From Piper betle (taxonomy: Eukaryota; Streptophyta; Magnoliopsida; Piperales; Piperaceae): DNA of 64,000 bases. The number at the start of each line of letters is the position of its first letter. Within the stretch, counting starts at the first letter, position 1. A program made the translations under genes and the position numbers. Shown piece after piece: positions 1-12,745 of the stretch. Location of the stretch: NCBI GenBank assembly GCA_033002965.1, contig JAURVB010014927.1, forward strand, positions 18,264 to 82,263, written 5' to 3'. The notes beneath the pieces were generated by a model. That model was not told the origin of the DNA and searched no databases. It saw nothing but the letters and a program-made list of their open reading frames with translations.

Positions 1-1998
1 TTAGTCGCCCACCACCGATCCTCTATTTTAGCCATTTTCCGGTGAGGCGCCACCTCTTCCGACCATGTTGACGCCATAGACATGTTGGGCTCACCGAGCC
101 GGTTCCAATGGTACCCAATACCATTGCTTTCCAACCAGTAGACGCCGCCGGCGGTTGTTGCCGGAAGCTGCCGAAAAACCAGATTTGTTGGAATTCGTCG
201 GATCTTCCACAGAGCTCATCCAGTCGATCCCAATCGAAATTTGGATGCTGATGAGTGCCAAATTCGAGCTCCGAGACACACGACGGAACCCTAGTCGTCG
301 CCAATTGCCAACGACATGAGGTATAATTACCTCCGAATTTATAATTTAAACTTGATGATTGTTAGCACATCATGCAAGGGTTGGTTTATTGATGTGATTA
401 ATGCTTTATTATGGATGAAATGATGAGTTGCATGATGAGATTAAGTGTGAATGCAGAGTAAGTGATCTAATGAGAGCATGATAAGTGATTACGACGTAAC
501 TTAGAAAAACACAATAAAATTGGTATGAATTGGATTAGTTAGAATTACTTTTATACTTATGATTATTTGACTGTTGATTGATGTTCATTGAATTTGATGC
601 ATCATTTACTTAGCAGGTATTAGTAATTAGTTTTGATGTGTAGGTACAGAGTAGGAGCTCGCCACCTAGGCGCGATGACACGTTTGGAGCTTCTACCAGG
701 TCCGTTTAAGAAACGTCTCTGTTTTACGCTCTTCTATTGTATGTTTATTTTATTATCCGCAGGACGGGTTAAGTGGCATTTTTTCAAATCCCACTTAACT
801 CAGGCCATTTAACCAAACAGTTTTCCGGATTAATAACCCCTCGAGGATGAGATCCCTTGAGGATGATTTTGAAAACAAGATCCACCACAAGTTGCCTTCA
901 GGCCTATTATATAAATCCCTACCTAGCCTTATATACATGTAATTTTCGCGTTTTCAGTGAGACGAGAGATGGAGAAACTGACTGCACGTACCATGAGCAG
1001 ATGTCGTGATAGTCAAAGCAGGCTCTGGATTAGTGCCAGCGGACTGTTCCATTCCTGAGGGATCCTGACAACTCCGCATTTGAGTTCCTCACACCCGGAG
1101 TACTTGGCCTTCGTGCTCAAGGCCAGGAGAAATATGGAGGTAAGGAGAGGGCTTAGGATTTGAGACTAGAAAATGAAGTAAGAAAATGTCAAGAGCGGCA
1201 TCAGCAGCAACAGATCAGTAAGTTCGGGATGTTACCGGGTCTGCAGCCCAGTGGCTCCTCAGTAGTGCCCTTTAGAGTATTCATGTGGAGTATATGATGT
1301 TTTCTTTCATATGAGAGTTTGCTCTCATAGCTAGCTTGTTATAGTTATTTTATTTTCCGGACCAGTAATACTTGTTACTGACTTGTTTTTATACTATATG
1401 TAGGTAATAATCACGAGTTGGAGGAGCCAGCTTGGACGGAAGAGCACTGTTGTCACTTGCACACATGTCAGTCGATTGAGTGATTATATTGTGTTTATGA
1501 TGTTATTATATAGTGAATGGTGTGATTAAATGCTTGAGACATGATGATGTGACATGATTAAATGTTAAGACATGATAGAATGTGAAACATGAATAGAGTG
1601 CACAGTGGAAGCGTTGTGGGTTGAGACCCCAGTTCTAGAATGAGTTGAAAATATATTAGATTGTGTGTTAATAAAATTGTTGATATATGTATATACTTGT
1701 ATATATTATTTTGATAGGGTGGACCATAATTGCACTTTAGGGGAGACTTCTGTCCGTTGTATTATAGAATTTTTATTAATTTTGATCGTAATCGTATTGT
1801 TGTATGAATTACCTTGCACATCATCCATGTAGTATCATGTTAGGATTTTGAGCATTTATCCATGTATGACGAGTCGTATCTTCATCTTAAGACGCCGAGA
1901 TTAGATCTGCATGAGTTGGGTTCGGGTTAGCCAACCTAACCGGGGCTTGTAACATACCGGTTCGGCTCACGAGCGTGGACTGGATTTGGGGTGTTATA
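1..1998 (+). mobile_element. Family-1 LTR, right part (left end outside window)
   Basis: This is the right-hand two thirds of a long LTR. It ends at a degenerate GGGGTGTTATA (the intact sister ends GGGGTGTTACA) and is followed 4 bases later by a tRNA-iMet type primer-binding site, so it is a 5' LTR in plus orientation. The reverse complement matches 46347-48620, which belongs to a complete 3.08 kb LTR, and the start resembles 32905-33010. The small reading frames near 23-304 are LTR-internal and not genes. The LTR length and iMet primer suit a Ty3/gypsy chromovirus of the Tekay/Del kind; that lineage is inferred because no intact pol is attached. Confidence 0.75.
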
Positions 1999-2002
1999 GA
2001 AT

Positions 2003-2014
2003 TGGTATCAAAGC
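2003..2014 (+). other. Primer-binding site (tRNA-iMet type)
   Basis: TGGTATCAAAGC lies just after the LTR end and differs at one base from the usual plant iMet primer site TGGTATCAGAGC. It marks where minus-strand DNA synthesis of the retroelement would start and fixes the LTR boundary at about 1998. Confidence 0.75.
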
Positions 2015-2800
2015 CACTCTCGGTTAATTAAGATGAAAGATACATTATAGGTGATGTGTGTGCAAAGACTGCTCCAAGTCTAGTGGCAGGTATGTTTTTG
2101 TCTATTTTCTTTACATACAGATTTGTCTTTATAAGTTGTTTGGATAACAGTCTATTCAGGACCTTATCAGAAGTATGTGGAATTGGCCTTAGTTGAGCTG
2201 GTAGGTCATTTCTATGGATTTTTCTTGTGATATCAGATTGTTTGTCGGTTAGATGTGAGCAAGGAATGTTGTAATGCTATCAGAGGTAGAATGGGTATAA
2301 GATCTCATCTTATACCAAATTCAGATGTCAGCAGATATGAGTAGGAATTTGACAGGATTGTCATGATGGGCTTAGAGACCCACTAGTTTTGTCCATCGCA
2401 TAAGTGAATTGGATGATTGACCAGGTGTTCGGTGTCTTGTATGTCATCACATTAGTCCTGTTTCCATGGGATATAGTGTACATGATGAGAATGAGTTAAA
2501 AAGAAATAGGGTAACAGTAAGGAGCTTGAAGTATAGATATAATAGCAAGTTAGTTGGCACATGAGATGAACCACTCCCGAAAATAGTGATAAATGAGGAT
2601 GAGTAGCGTGGTGAATCGACAGTTTGATTAGTACTTCACCGCCTCCCCCTCTTCCACTAGATTATAGGTCATGGGCAACAGTTTTGGCTTCACTTAGCCA
2701 GACAGAGGTCTCGATATAACGAGGAAAAGATCAGGACTATTATTCCTACGAGATCAGATATTTGACAGGATTTCACTAAAGATAAGGTACAAGATCAGAT
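2015..2800 (+). mobile_element. Remnant of retroelement internal region
   Basis: This continues from the primer-binding site as the untranslated leader and a possible gag start of the family-1 element. No open frame or recognisable gag motif survives. It stops at 2801, where the sequence shared with copy B begins, so the element was cut by the duplication or by insertion. Confidence 0.45.
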
Positions 2801-3635
2801 ATTAAATTGTTAAAATATTATTGCTTGTTCTTCCCTCTCTAGTTGTAGATGAGTTTTTATATAATATGTTGAGAATCAAAGGATGGACATCATACGACAA
2901 TCTCTGGTTAGTAACCATTATAGAAAATATTCTATATGAAACAATTATAATCGATTATTTGAATATTTCACTGTAAAACACTGAATTTTTTATAATTTAA
3001 CAGGAAAGTGTCCTAACTAACAGGTCAGGACGTCAAGTACGCGAGGGGAGGATCCCTTCCGGTGAAGGCAAACCCACATGCAAACAGAAGAACCATACAT
3101 GCATCCATTGCATGTCACTCTCATGGCTACGTGGAGTTGAATATGGAGCTTTCGTTAATGAAAAATTAAATTAAAAAAAGTTGCCGGTGGAGGCGGGCAA
3201 GTCATAAGCGACCTTTTGGCATTTAAAGATTATGGGCCCCCCAGCATTTATTTTGAAAAGCAGGGGTCGGCTGTACCTATGTGGGAATAATGAGTGGTAT
3301 TATAAACTCTATATTTTTTTCCCACGTCAGAATTTTAAATTAGATGTATTAAATGTCCATTAAAATTATGTTTATAGAGAAAAATAGAGCCTTTATTATA
3401 TATATTAAATTATGTTTTTAATATCGTATCGACCATGTCTGAGCACACTGTTCAAATTTGATAAGTTAAGCACTTATATCATTTTAAGAATAATTGATTT
3501 TTTAATGATCTGAAATTTTTACAAAATTCAATTATCTTGTTAAAATTACTGTAGTTTAATTGGTCTTTAATACAATATTAATGAAAAATATATTTATAAT
3601 ATTTAATAAAATATTTTATCTATAATTTTAAAATA

Positions 3636-5103
3636 GGTTCATGATTTGACCCAATTAAACCAATTATACTTGGACTTGTTAAAAGTCATCTCATATAATA
3701 ACCGGTACAATGTTTAAAATTATTAACAAATAAATATTTTTATAAGAACTTGTCAAGATAATTATCTATTTAGAATAAATATATTATAGATAACTAGATT
3801 ATAAAAAATTAGTTTATTATTTTGATTAAAATTATATATTTTTGATTGATTGATTGTCATGATTTTTAAAAATAGTTTTAAATATGGTATTGTACCACTT
3901 GGCCCGGGTACAACCTTCCCTGCAAACCTACTCCGTCCTGCACATGACCCTGGTATGACCCTACCTACAGACCTACTCCATCCTATTTTGAAATTTGATA
4001 TAGTTTAGACATTCATATCTTTTTAATTCATACTTGACTTTTTTAATCAAAATTTTTAACCAAATATAATTATTTAACAAAAAAATATAATATTTGTAAT
4101 GACCAGGCCCAAAGTGTAACATAATAGGTTAACTTATTTCTTTAAAATAGTTAATCAAGTTAAAGATATATAGTCTATTGTTACTTATAAATAAGATCTT
4201 ACCACAGTAGCCCTACATTAGGTATTAAATGTGAGACTAAGTTAAAAGATCTCACAATCCACCTACTTTAGAAAATTTTATCTTCGAAATTTTTATACTT
4301 AGTCTATTGCTAGCCCCAATACATGTCCTAATTTTTATACTTAGTCTATTGCTAGCCCCAACACATGTCTTTCTCTAGCCCATGATTAGCACCGTAGCTA
4401 ACGTCCATAGTCTAACCCACAATTTAATATAAAACCAGAAGGGTTTGATATCATTTGTAACGATCCAGCCCAAAGTGTAATATAATGAGATAACGTATTT
4501 CTTCAAAATAGTTAACCAAGTTAAAGATCTATAGTCTATCTCCACTTATAAACTAGATCTTACCCCAGTAAGTATTAGACGTGAGACTAAGTTGAAAGAT
4601 CTCACAATATTGTAAAATTTGAGTATTTTAATGGTTTTTCTTTATGGTTGAGTTAGGCGGGCTAGCCGTCATAGTTGTATGAACCATAATGGATAGGCTT
4701 AGGTGGCTAGGAGAGTCCTGACCTATTTTGACTAAGTCTAGTAGTTGACTAAGGATTGAGGATGAGTTAAGATTTTGGTGGAAAACATCCGGAGGTAGTT
4801 CCTTTATATATAAAAAAGACATCGTCGCTGCTCCTTCTCTTCTCCTATCCCTCTTGGATGACATCTTCTTCCACTTTTTTTTTCATGTGTTGGTACCTAT
4901 CTCTCCCCTTCTCTTTCTTTTTGTCATGCACACATCTATTGTTGTTCTTTTTATTTGTGGTATGTATTCCTCTCTTTGGCGTGTATTGTGTGGGAGTCCT
5001 AGTTTTGGTTTGTTCACCCCATGCTATTCTTGTTTTCGTTCTTCTTTACTCAACCATGATGAACTATTTTTTTGTTGATCCTACTCACATGACCCAATTG
5101 AAA
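3636..5103 (+). repeat. Tandem duplication, unit 1 (across LTR left edge)
   Basis: The unit begins AAAATAGGTTCATGATTTGACC, runs through about 458 bp of target DNA, crosses the LTR start at 4094 and ends near 5103. It is followed immediately by unit 2, which repeats the whole arrangement. Copy B has only one unit (34798-36270). Unit 1 is the more diverged: where unit 2 and B share GACCCTACCTTTAAGCC, unit 1 differs. Confidence 0.85.
4807..4814 (+). promoter_or_regulatory. LTR TATA box, unit 1
   Basis: TATATAAA stands upstream of a CT-rich leader (GCTGCTCCTTCTCTTCTCC) inside the family-2 LTR. The same box and leader recur at 6278 and 35975, so this is the probable retroelement promoter, with a start site about 30 bases further on. 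Confidence 0.5.
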
Positions 5104-6570
5104 TAAAATAGGTTCACGATTTGACCCAATTGAACCAATTATACTTGGACTCGTTAAAAATCATCTCGTCTAATACCTGGTATGATGTTTAAAATTATGA
5201 ACAAGTAAATATTTTTATGAGAACTTGTCAAGATAATTATCTATTTAGAATAAATATATTATAACTAGATTATAAAAAATTAGTTTATTATTTTGATTAA
5301 AATTATATATTTTTGATTGATTGATTGTCATGATTTTTAAAAACAATTTTAAATATGGTATTGTACCACTTGGCCCGAGTACGACCCTACCTTTAAGCCT
5401 ACTCCGTCCTCCACATGACCCTGGTATGACCCTTCCTACAGACCTACTCCATCCTATTTTGAAATTTGATATAGTTTAGACATTCATATCATTTTAATTC
5501 GTACTTGACTTTTTAATCAAAATTTTTAACCAAATACAATTATTTAATAAAAAATACAATATTTGTAATAACCAGACCCAAAATACAACATAATGGGTTA
5601 ACTTATTTCTTCAAAATAATTAACCATGTTAAAGATATATAGTGCATTGTTACTTATAAACAATATCTTATTACAGTAGTACCACACTAGATATTAGATG
5701 TGAAACTAAATTAAGAGATCTCACAATCGACCTACCTTAGAAAATTTTATCTTTGAAATTTTTATACTTAGTCTATCGCTAGCCCCAATACACGTCCTAA
5801 TTTTTATACTTAGACTATTGCTAGCCCCAACACATGTCTTTCTCTGGCCCATGACCAGTACCGTAGCCAACGTCCATAGTCTAACCCACAATTTAACATA
5901 AAACCAGAAGGGTTTGATATCATTTGTAACGATCCAGCCTAAAGTGTAATGTAATGAGAGAACGTATTTCTTCAAAATAGTTAACCAAGTTAAAAATCTA
6001 TAGTCTATCTCCACTTATAAACTAGATCTTACCCCAGTAGCTATTAGACGTGAGACTAAGTTGAAGGATCTCACAATATTATAAAATCTGAGTATTTTAA
6101 TGGTTTCTCTTTATGGTTGAGTTAGGCAGGCTAGCCGTCATAGTTGTATGAACCATAATGGATAGGCTTAGGTGGCTAGGAGACTCCTGACCTATTTTGA
6201 CTAAGTCTTGTAGTTGACTAAGGATCGAGGGTGAGTTAAGATTTTGGTGGAAAACATCCGGAGGTAGTTCCTTTATATATATAAAAAAGACATCGTCGCT
6301 GCTCCTTCTCTTCTCCTATCCCTCTCGGATGACATCTTCTTCCACTTTTTTTTCATGTGTTGGTACCTATCTCTCCCCTTCTCTTTCTTTTTGTCATGCA
6401 CACATCTATTGTTATTCTTTTTATTTGTGGTATGTATTCCTCTGTTTGGCGTGTATTGTGTGGGAGTCCTAGTTTTGGTTTGTTCACCCCATGCTATTCT
6501 TGTTTTCGTTCTTCTTTACTCAACCATGATGAACTATTTTTTTGCTGATCCTACTCACATAGAAGTATAG
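5104..6570 (+). repeat. Tandem duplication, unit 2
   Basis: This is the second copy of the 1.47 kb unit, with target DNA followed by an LTR start at 5564. It continues into the rest of the solo LTR after 6570, where unit 1 ends. The short shared phrase GACCCAATTGAA occurs on both sides of the junction near 5090-5140, which would suit an unequal-exchange or replication-slippage origin. Confidence 0.85.
6278..6285 (+). promoter_or_regulatory. LTR TATA box, unit 2
   Basis: This is the second copy of the LTR TATA box and CT-rich leader, inside the intact-length LTR 5564-7908. Activity is unknown. Confidence 0.5.
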
Positions 6571-8276
6571 TTTTTGTTTGTTGCGGGTTGTATGTTTGAT
6601 CCTTTATTCATTAAAAATTCCAATTGCTTGTGTTATGTGGGTTGCATGATTGGTGCTCTTTACACTTTGTGGTCATGATGATTATATTAATAAGCAATTT
6701 ATGCCCACAAATAATCATGATTAGGTTAAGCAAACCTTATTAATCCATCTGTAGTTTGCTAATAGTATCTTGATTAATTGTTTATAATCAATTAATGCAT
6801 TATAAGTTTATAAGTAAATATGGATAGTTATAAGTATTAATGAAGTAAAGTTTTAACCTTTACTCGCTAATTCAATGTTAAGAAGTAATATTAATTAAAA
6901 GTTTAAATGATAACTTTAATCCCTAGGACAGTAATCTTAAATAAATTTCTTTGGTTAAATAATTAACATGTGAATGAAAATACACAAGTATTACTAATTA
7001 TATACATGTTAGTAAGTTAATAATTATTTCATAGCATGCATTATTCATTGTATAAAATTATACTTATGTATAATTTTATTATCTTGTTCAGATTAGGACC
7101 GTGTGTCTTAATTGCGGGTGTCTCATCACATTTTCAGGTCCGTATAACTACTTGAAATATTGTATATTCTTTTTGTCAGCCCTAGTCAAATAAGCCTATA
7201 TTCGATTATTGTGCACTGAGTGTAATTGGGGTCAAGGAATTGACTCAGTCCAACATGGAGCCAGACCTTTAAAATTATTTGAAAGATAAAACACTTCTCC
7301 CCATGCTAAAACGGGTGACAGGGCACAATGGCTCAAAATAACTTATTATGCACTTGTGATATAGAGAGACTGAGTAAATGACAAATATCAATAACTACAC
7401 GTCGTGGGCCACGTACCGTGTATGCGTATACATGAGATTATATCTGAATAGGGTAGGTGCCCTCCCCGCATAGTTAGAGTTCGACATAGGCTCATAATCA
7501 CTAAAAGACTTGATAAACAATAATATGAAATATATTGACTTGTTTCTTTTAATTATACAACTTAGTAGTTTCACTATTAACATGGTTTTATGGCCGCATG
7601 TGAGCAGCTTCAGAGTGATGGTTGAGACTGTGGTTGATAGTTTCCGTACCAACTCAAATTAGAAGAATTAATGAATAAGATTGAATTTCTTAATTATATT
7701 ATTTAAGTTATAATTTGACCATGATAAATGGTTAGGAGGCTTTGAGACTTTGATTTTGCGTAATTGAAATACCTTAGGTTATTGTTAATATGTTACATTA
7801 TACCTAAGTATAATTATTTGTCATATTATGATACATGTGTATGCACTTTTATTTTTATATCCTCCGTATTTTTTGGTAATCTGCGGTGGGCTAAAATGGG
7901 TCGTTACAATATTTTAACTTGTATTTATTTAAATATTAATAATAAAATATATTTTTAACATCTAAGAAGATATTTTGCTTAAATTTTTTATTTTAGTTCA
8001 ACTTGGTTAGATCCTATTGATCAAAATATACTCTGTAATATGTACCGTATTTAAAATTGTATTCTTAAATAAACTTGTATTATTAAAAAGTGATAATATA
8101 CACACACCACACTCCCAACTTCATCCTTACCTGACCCATACATGTAACCTCCATCACCCATCAAAGGTGACGGTGAGAGTGAAGGGACGAGAACTCAGGC
8201 CCCAGCGTGTTCAATGTCGTTTGTAAAGGTGGCGAGACCAGTGTACTCGGCTCTCCTTCCCACGGCCGAAGCCCTG

Positions 8277-8285
8277 TATATAAAT
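8277..8285 (+). promoter_or_regulatory. TATA box of small gene, copy A
   Basis: TATATAAAT lies about 110 bases before the ATG at 8386 and is followed by a CT/CA-rich segment typical of plant transcription starts. It is preserved in copy B at 38352. An upstream ATG at 8334 opens a 39-codon frame overlapping the main start, which could reduce translation. Confidence 0.5.
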
Positions 8286-8385
8286 ATGTGCATTGCCAAA
8301 CTCTCTGCACCCATCCACTCACAAATCCAGCATATGAAGAGGTTGACAACCTTATCAATCTGTAGCTTCCTTTCTCAAGTCCTCC

Positions 8386-8649
8386 ATGGCCAATTCTTGC
8401 CTATCCAGGTTCATCACCGAAGTTGCTCCGCCCAAAATTTGTCGCGTCGTTAGGCGCAGACTATCCACCGTATTAGACACGATAGCGGAGGACAGGATGG
8501 AATACTATTCCGACTCCGGTCATCCCTCTCCATCTGCTTCCATTGCTGCTGCTCATGTACCTTCTAAAACTTCCTCCCTCGGCCTTCAGAGCGATGCCGA
8601 GAGATCGTTCTCTATTTACGGCCGACAGTATTGGTCTTGTGCCAAGTGA
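8386..8649 (+). CDS. Small 87-residue plant protein, copy A
   Basis: A single-exon frame of 87 codons begins at an ATGG start and carries a TATA box about 110 bases upstream. The N-terminal part reads EVAPPK..RVVRRRLSTVLDTIAEDR (about residues 12-37), followed by a Ser-rich middle and a GRQYWSCAK end. There is no signal peptide or membrane segment. The EVAPP...RRR...LDTI.ED pattern recalls a group of short uncharacterised plant proteins; that resemblance is from memory and the function is unknown. The frame is kept in copy B with three base changes in 264, all amino-acid changing (T12S, C20Y, A61V), while the 3' flank differs by about 6%. It sits between the solo LTR and a Helitron-like 3' end. 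It could be a live gene, a duplicated gene or a captured fragment. Confidence 0.55.
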   Translation: MANSCLSRFITEVAPPKICRVVRRRLSTVLDTIAEDRMEYYSDSGHPSPSASIAAAHVPSKTSSLGLQSDAERSFSIYGRQYWSCAK

Positions 8650-8879
8650 TTTGAAAATATTTTGTACGAAAGGTTGGATGAGTAGTAGTTATCTCCTTGC
8701 TTGCTTGTATGCTTCGGTTCAAGAACATAGTTGCTGATTTCGACGATACTCCTTGGCATCTATGAACCTTTTTTTCTTCTCTTAAATATTTTTTTTAAAC
8801 TTTTCACTTCAATACACCTACCTGTCTGCGAAAGCGGAGGACATTCTCTAACAAGACGTTAATTTACCTTTTAAATTAA

Positions 8880-9275
8880 AAAAATATTTTAAAAACTAAC
8901 AGCAAATATTTCGGTTAATAACACAAATTTTAACAAATAATCCTTTTCGTTAATTGTAGCTTTTAAAATAATAAATTATTTTTTTAAAAAAACAGTAATT
9001 TATTTCAACACAATAAATTACAACAAAATTCATAATGAACTATTTTTTGACCATTACTATAAATAGAGAAAAATATAATTAATTATAAATTAGATAAATA
9101 ATTCAGACTTTCATGTTATTATTTATGATTATTTAATTTTCTAATTTTCTCACATGTAATAAAAATTTATTTCTATTCTTTTTCAAAAATATTAATAATA
9201 ATAAACTTATCTAAATATTTTTTCAATAAATTAACTTATATTATACCCGCACATTGCGTGGAAAATCTTGGCCAG
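8880..9275 (+). mobile_element. Helitron-like 3' end, copy A
   Basis: An AT-rich segment ends in a weak hairpin (CCCGCACATTGCGTGG, 9246-9261) and then, 10 bases later, CCAG-T. Helitrons end in a short hairpin followed by CTRR, inserted before T; here the second base is C instead of T. The segment is related along its length to 19880-20203, whose end is the canonical CTAG-T, and to the copy-B counterpart. The 5' end was not found, so the small gene just upstream may or may not be inside the element. Confidence 0.45.
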
Positions 9276-10008
9276 TGTTTAATGACAACAAGGAATGAAG
9301 AGTAGTGTTAGTTCTATTACTCTATATTAAAACCTACCAAGATTAACAATAGTGTAATTAAATTAAGCAAACATGCCGGGAAAACATGTTCATCAATTTA
9401 AACTCATACTCATTATTTTGGACAAAAACTCAACTTGAAATCAATACCTTGAAAAATCATAAAAATGACTTTTTCAGCTCGGAGCTCTATATATTCAATC
9501 TTCATAAAATATACAACTTAATTCAAATAATTATCAATACCTTCTAATCCATTATTTATGATAACTTATATCATTAGAATCCAATATAATTTTAAAATAA
9601 TTTTTTTCAGTAAATTGAAAATTTATAGAATATGATGGAAGTGTAATTTCAATAACCAATCTAAGTCATCCCACCCCTTCAAAAATTTGAATTGATCATA
9701 TATAAATATTACTAGATCTTACACCAAAAAAAATCAAACTCGAATGTAAAATTAACTTTGAACTCTTTACCAACTTATTAAATCTTAAACCATAAAAAAA
9801 ATATTAAATATGAGATTATTTATAAAAGAACTCACAATCTACCTTCCTTAAGAAAAACTAACTCATCTAACTAATATCTAATACAGTCAAACCCACCGTC
9901 TAATACCATTGAACAATCCTAAATCAACTCCAATATAATTTATAATGATCAACTAAAATATAAAATAATAAGCTTAAATAGTACTTTCATAATGATTAAT
10001 TCAAAATA
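9276..10008. other. AT-rich DNA without recognised gene
   Basis: I see no coding pattern or element boundary in this stretch. It is shared with copy B (39348-40079). Confidence 0.5.
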
Positions 10009-10166
10009 CATCCCCACAAATATACTAAATCTTAAATCTTACCTCAATCACAAATATACTAAATCATACTTCGTAATTATCTTAAAACACATCCTCACAA
10101 ATATACTAAATCCTATATCTTACCACGATCACAAATATACTAATTCTTACTTCAAAACCTCAGTAG
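10009..10166 (+). repeat. Short tandem repeat (about 79 bp x 2)
   Basis: Two imperfect copies of a unit contain CACAAATATACTAAATC twice each. The same pair occurs in copy B at 40081-40240, so it predates the segmental duplication. Confidence 0.6.
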
Positions 10167-10544
10167 ATATTAAATGTAAAACTCATTTTGAAAAATCTCA
10201 CATTTAAACACTTAAATATAACTATCAAAGATCTCGACTCAAATGAGCTTAAAAACTTATTTATTCAAAACAAACTGAAACTTGAACGCTTGCAATGCAT
10301 TTTCTAACCACTCAAACTTCTCATCAAACCAAAGCTTGCGCAAGACAACTTGAAACCTTGAAAACAAGCTAAACATAAGCTAGGTTCAGTTAATCACAAC
10401 CATACGAAAATACACAGCTCAGGAATTAGGATTGAAAAATGCATAGCAGAAAAACTGTTGTAAACTAGCTAGCTCTAGCTCTAAGCACTTATCCTAAATA
10501 TTCGAAAGTAGAAACGAAGCCACACGCTCTCTATGTCGCAATGA

Positions 10545-10735
10545 ACAGTTTTAAGTTGCACCACGGCGAAAATAGGGTGACACATATATTCCACATTCTA
10601 GAAGTTGATCCAATGTGGCACATGCTTCTTGGGTGACAATGGATTCATGACCACCGATGCATGCCATCATTGTGGCACCAATGCATTAAAGTTATGCCCA
10701 ATAAAGGAGGTCAAATCCAAGTCCGGGGGCTGCAA
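10545..10735 (+). pseudogene. Tat protease C-terminal remnant, copy A
   Basis: The frame around MWHMLLG.QWIHDH matches the segment that follows the aspartic protease in Tat elements (LLGR.WIH). A TGA at 10634-10636 interrupts it where copy B has CGA, a change typical of deamination of a methylated CpG. The catalytic D-S/T-G part is absent. Confidence 0.6.
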
Positions 10736-11389
10736 AACTCATTTGCTTTTGAGGAAGCACACTTTGCGGATGCCATATTCTTCATGGAGGGAAATGCCCT
10801 GACGTTGGCTCGAGCACGACCTTCTAGTCATATCTATCTTGCTACACTAGATTTGTCAGACTTTATTAAACCAACAACTAATTATCCACCGCCGAAGCCT
10901 CCTAAAGAAGCAAAGTTATACAAGTTGTTAGTTTCATCGGCACCAGCAATTTCACCAGGACCGAAAGCTTCATTAGTACCTTTAAAGGTAATAGTGCATT
11001 CAGGACAACCAAAGTAAAAAATTAAAGAAATGCCACCACTCCAAGAAGTGCCAAGTCAAGAAGAGAAAAATCACATGGTAATTGAGGATGCCGCCATGGT
11101 ATTAGGACAATGGGAAATGCTATTGATGAACTTTTGTGAGAAGGAAGTAATTACACTTGACCCATGCCCGGTCATTTTTTGGAAGAAGAAGAATGCAATT
11201 CATTTGATGAATTTGAGATCGAACCAGAAGATTTAATCATGTTGAAATTATTTCCTTATTATATATCAAGTGAAAATGAAGGATCAATTAATAGTTTGTG
11301 GGAGCAATATTGCTTGAAGAGGGATTACAGGATCAAGAAATACAACAAGCACCAAGTCATTTTGAAGATGGAGTTACTCTAACAGTAGA

Positions 11390-12180
11390 ATGACTTCTAG
11401 AAATCAATTTGGGAACTTATCAAGAGCCCCATCCCACTTTTCTTGGATTAGGTTTAGAAGAAATGGAGAAGCGACAACTCATTGATGTACTTAGAAGTTA
11501 TAAGGATTGTTTTGCATGGTCATATGATGAAATGCCAGGTTTGTCATTTGAAGTTGCAGTACGCCCCCAATCGAGGCCATGATCGCAACAAAAATAGAGA
11601 AGTTGAAGAAAGAAAACTTCATTCGTGAAGTCAACTACACAGAATTATTGGGAAATGTTGTCTCAGTGAAGAAGAAGAATGGTCGGATGAGGATTTGTGT
11701 AGACTTTCGAGATCTCAACAAAGCATGTCCCAAGGATGCATTTCTTACTGATCCCTGATATTTTACTTGACAATGTAGTTGGTTGTCAAATGTTTTCTTT
11801 CATGGATAGATTTAGTGGCTACAATTATATTCATATAACAGCGAAAGATGAAGAAAAGACACCTTTTTACATGCATGTTGGAATATATTGTTATACGGTA
11901 ATGCCGTTTGGTTTGAAGAATGCAGGAGTTACATATTAGCTGGTGATGCAATATATTTTTGCAGACATGCTACTTGTGGAAATGGAAGATTATGTTGACG
12001 ACATAATTGTGAAGTCAAAAGAAGGAAGTGATCATTGCAAGGTGTTGGGAAAGGTGCTTTACTAATGTAGAGTAAATAACTTGAAGTTGAATCCACAAAA
12101 ATGTGCTTTTGGTGTTTGTCATGGCAATTTCTCGGATTTTTGGTACACAAGTGAGAAATCCAAGTTGACCCTACCAAAAT
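11390..12180 (+). pseudogene. Tat reverse transcriptase, copy A
   Basis: RT of the Tat retrotransposon. The N-terminal FAWSYDEMPGL, the core CVDFRDLNKACPKD, the SFMDRFSGYN segment and the catalytic YVDD (codons 11991-12002) are all visible. A frame change near 11580 splits the N-terminal part, another occurs near 11750 (ACTGATCCC where B has ACCGATCCC with an extra T-run), and TAG at 11937-11939 stops the finger/palm frame before YVDD. No functional enzyme can be made from this copy. Confidence 0.8.
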
Positions 12181-12305
12181 TTAACCCATTAGGGATATGA
12201 GGCCACCTACATCTTTGTGTCAATTGCAAAGCTTCCTGGGAAACATCAATTACATTCGAGGTTTACCCTAGACTTGTCATCAAAAATTTTCCACTCACTC
12301 AATGG

Positions 12306-12740
12306 TTGAAGAAAGGTAATAAGTTTGAGTGGGGGGAAGCGTGTGAGTGGGCCTTCAAGAAGATAAAGACAGGATTGTTGAGGCCTCCAACTTTACTTGC
12401 TTCAGTGCTAGATATACCACTCATCTTACATATTTTTCACATAGAAGCAACACTCGTAGCCATCTTAGTCCAGGCTGATGACCATGGGAGAGAGGATGAT
12501 GTGTTTATTGCTCAAGAAGACCTATGAGTTCAATTGATCAAAGGTACACAAAGATAGTGAAAACATGTTTAATCTTGGTGTTTGCTTCGTAGAAATTTTG
12601 TCATTACTTTCTTACCATGAAGTATGTTTGGTGGTACATGATAATCTTGTTCGATACCTGTTCCAACAACTGGTTTTGTAGGGAAGAGCAGCAAGATGGC
12701 TTTGGAACTTAATAGTTTGACATCAAGTGTGTCAAACAAA
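12306..12740 (+). pseudogene. Tat RT connection / first RNase H, copy A
   Basis: A segment reading FEWGEACEWAFKKIKTGLLRPPTLL matches the RT-RNase H connection of Ty3/gypsy elements, followed by a degenerate first RNase H. Stops (for example TGA near 12525) and frame changes interrupt it. Confidence 0.65.
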
Positions 12741-12745
12741 GAGCA

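Larger units (their letters stand above)
4094..7908 (+). mobile_element. Family-2 solo LTR (copy A), internally duplicated
   Basis: The LTR runs from TGTAATGACCAGGCCC to GGGTCGTTACA and is flanked on both sides by the 5 bp direct repeat ATATT (4089-4093 and 7909-7913), the mark of LTR-element insertion. No pol lies between, so it is a solo LTR left by LTR-LTR recombination. It is 3815 bp instead of the expected 2.3-2.7 kb because the tandem duplication placed a second LTR start at 5564; the intact version is 5564-7908. The right half resembles 51260-52439. A 143 bp stretch (about 6691-6838) is absent from copy B. Confidence 0.85.

Noticed and set aside
4858..5106. Hydrophobic 60-80 residue frame (CWYLSLPFSFFLSC...) present in three LTR copies (4858, 6355, 35987)
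   Set aside because: It lies in the T/C-rich leader of the LTR, two frames are open at once, and copies shift frame after an insertion. Composition explains it better than a conserved membrane peptide.
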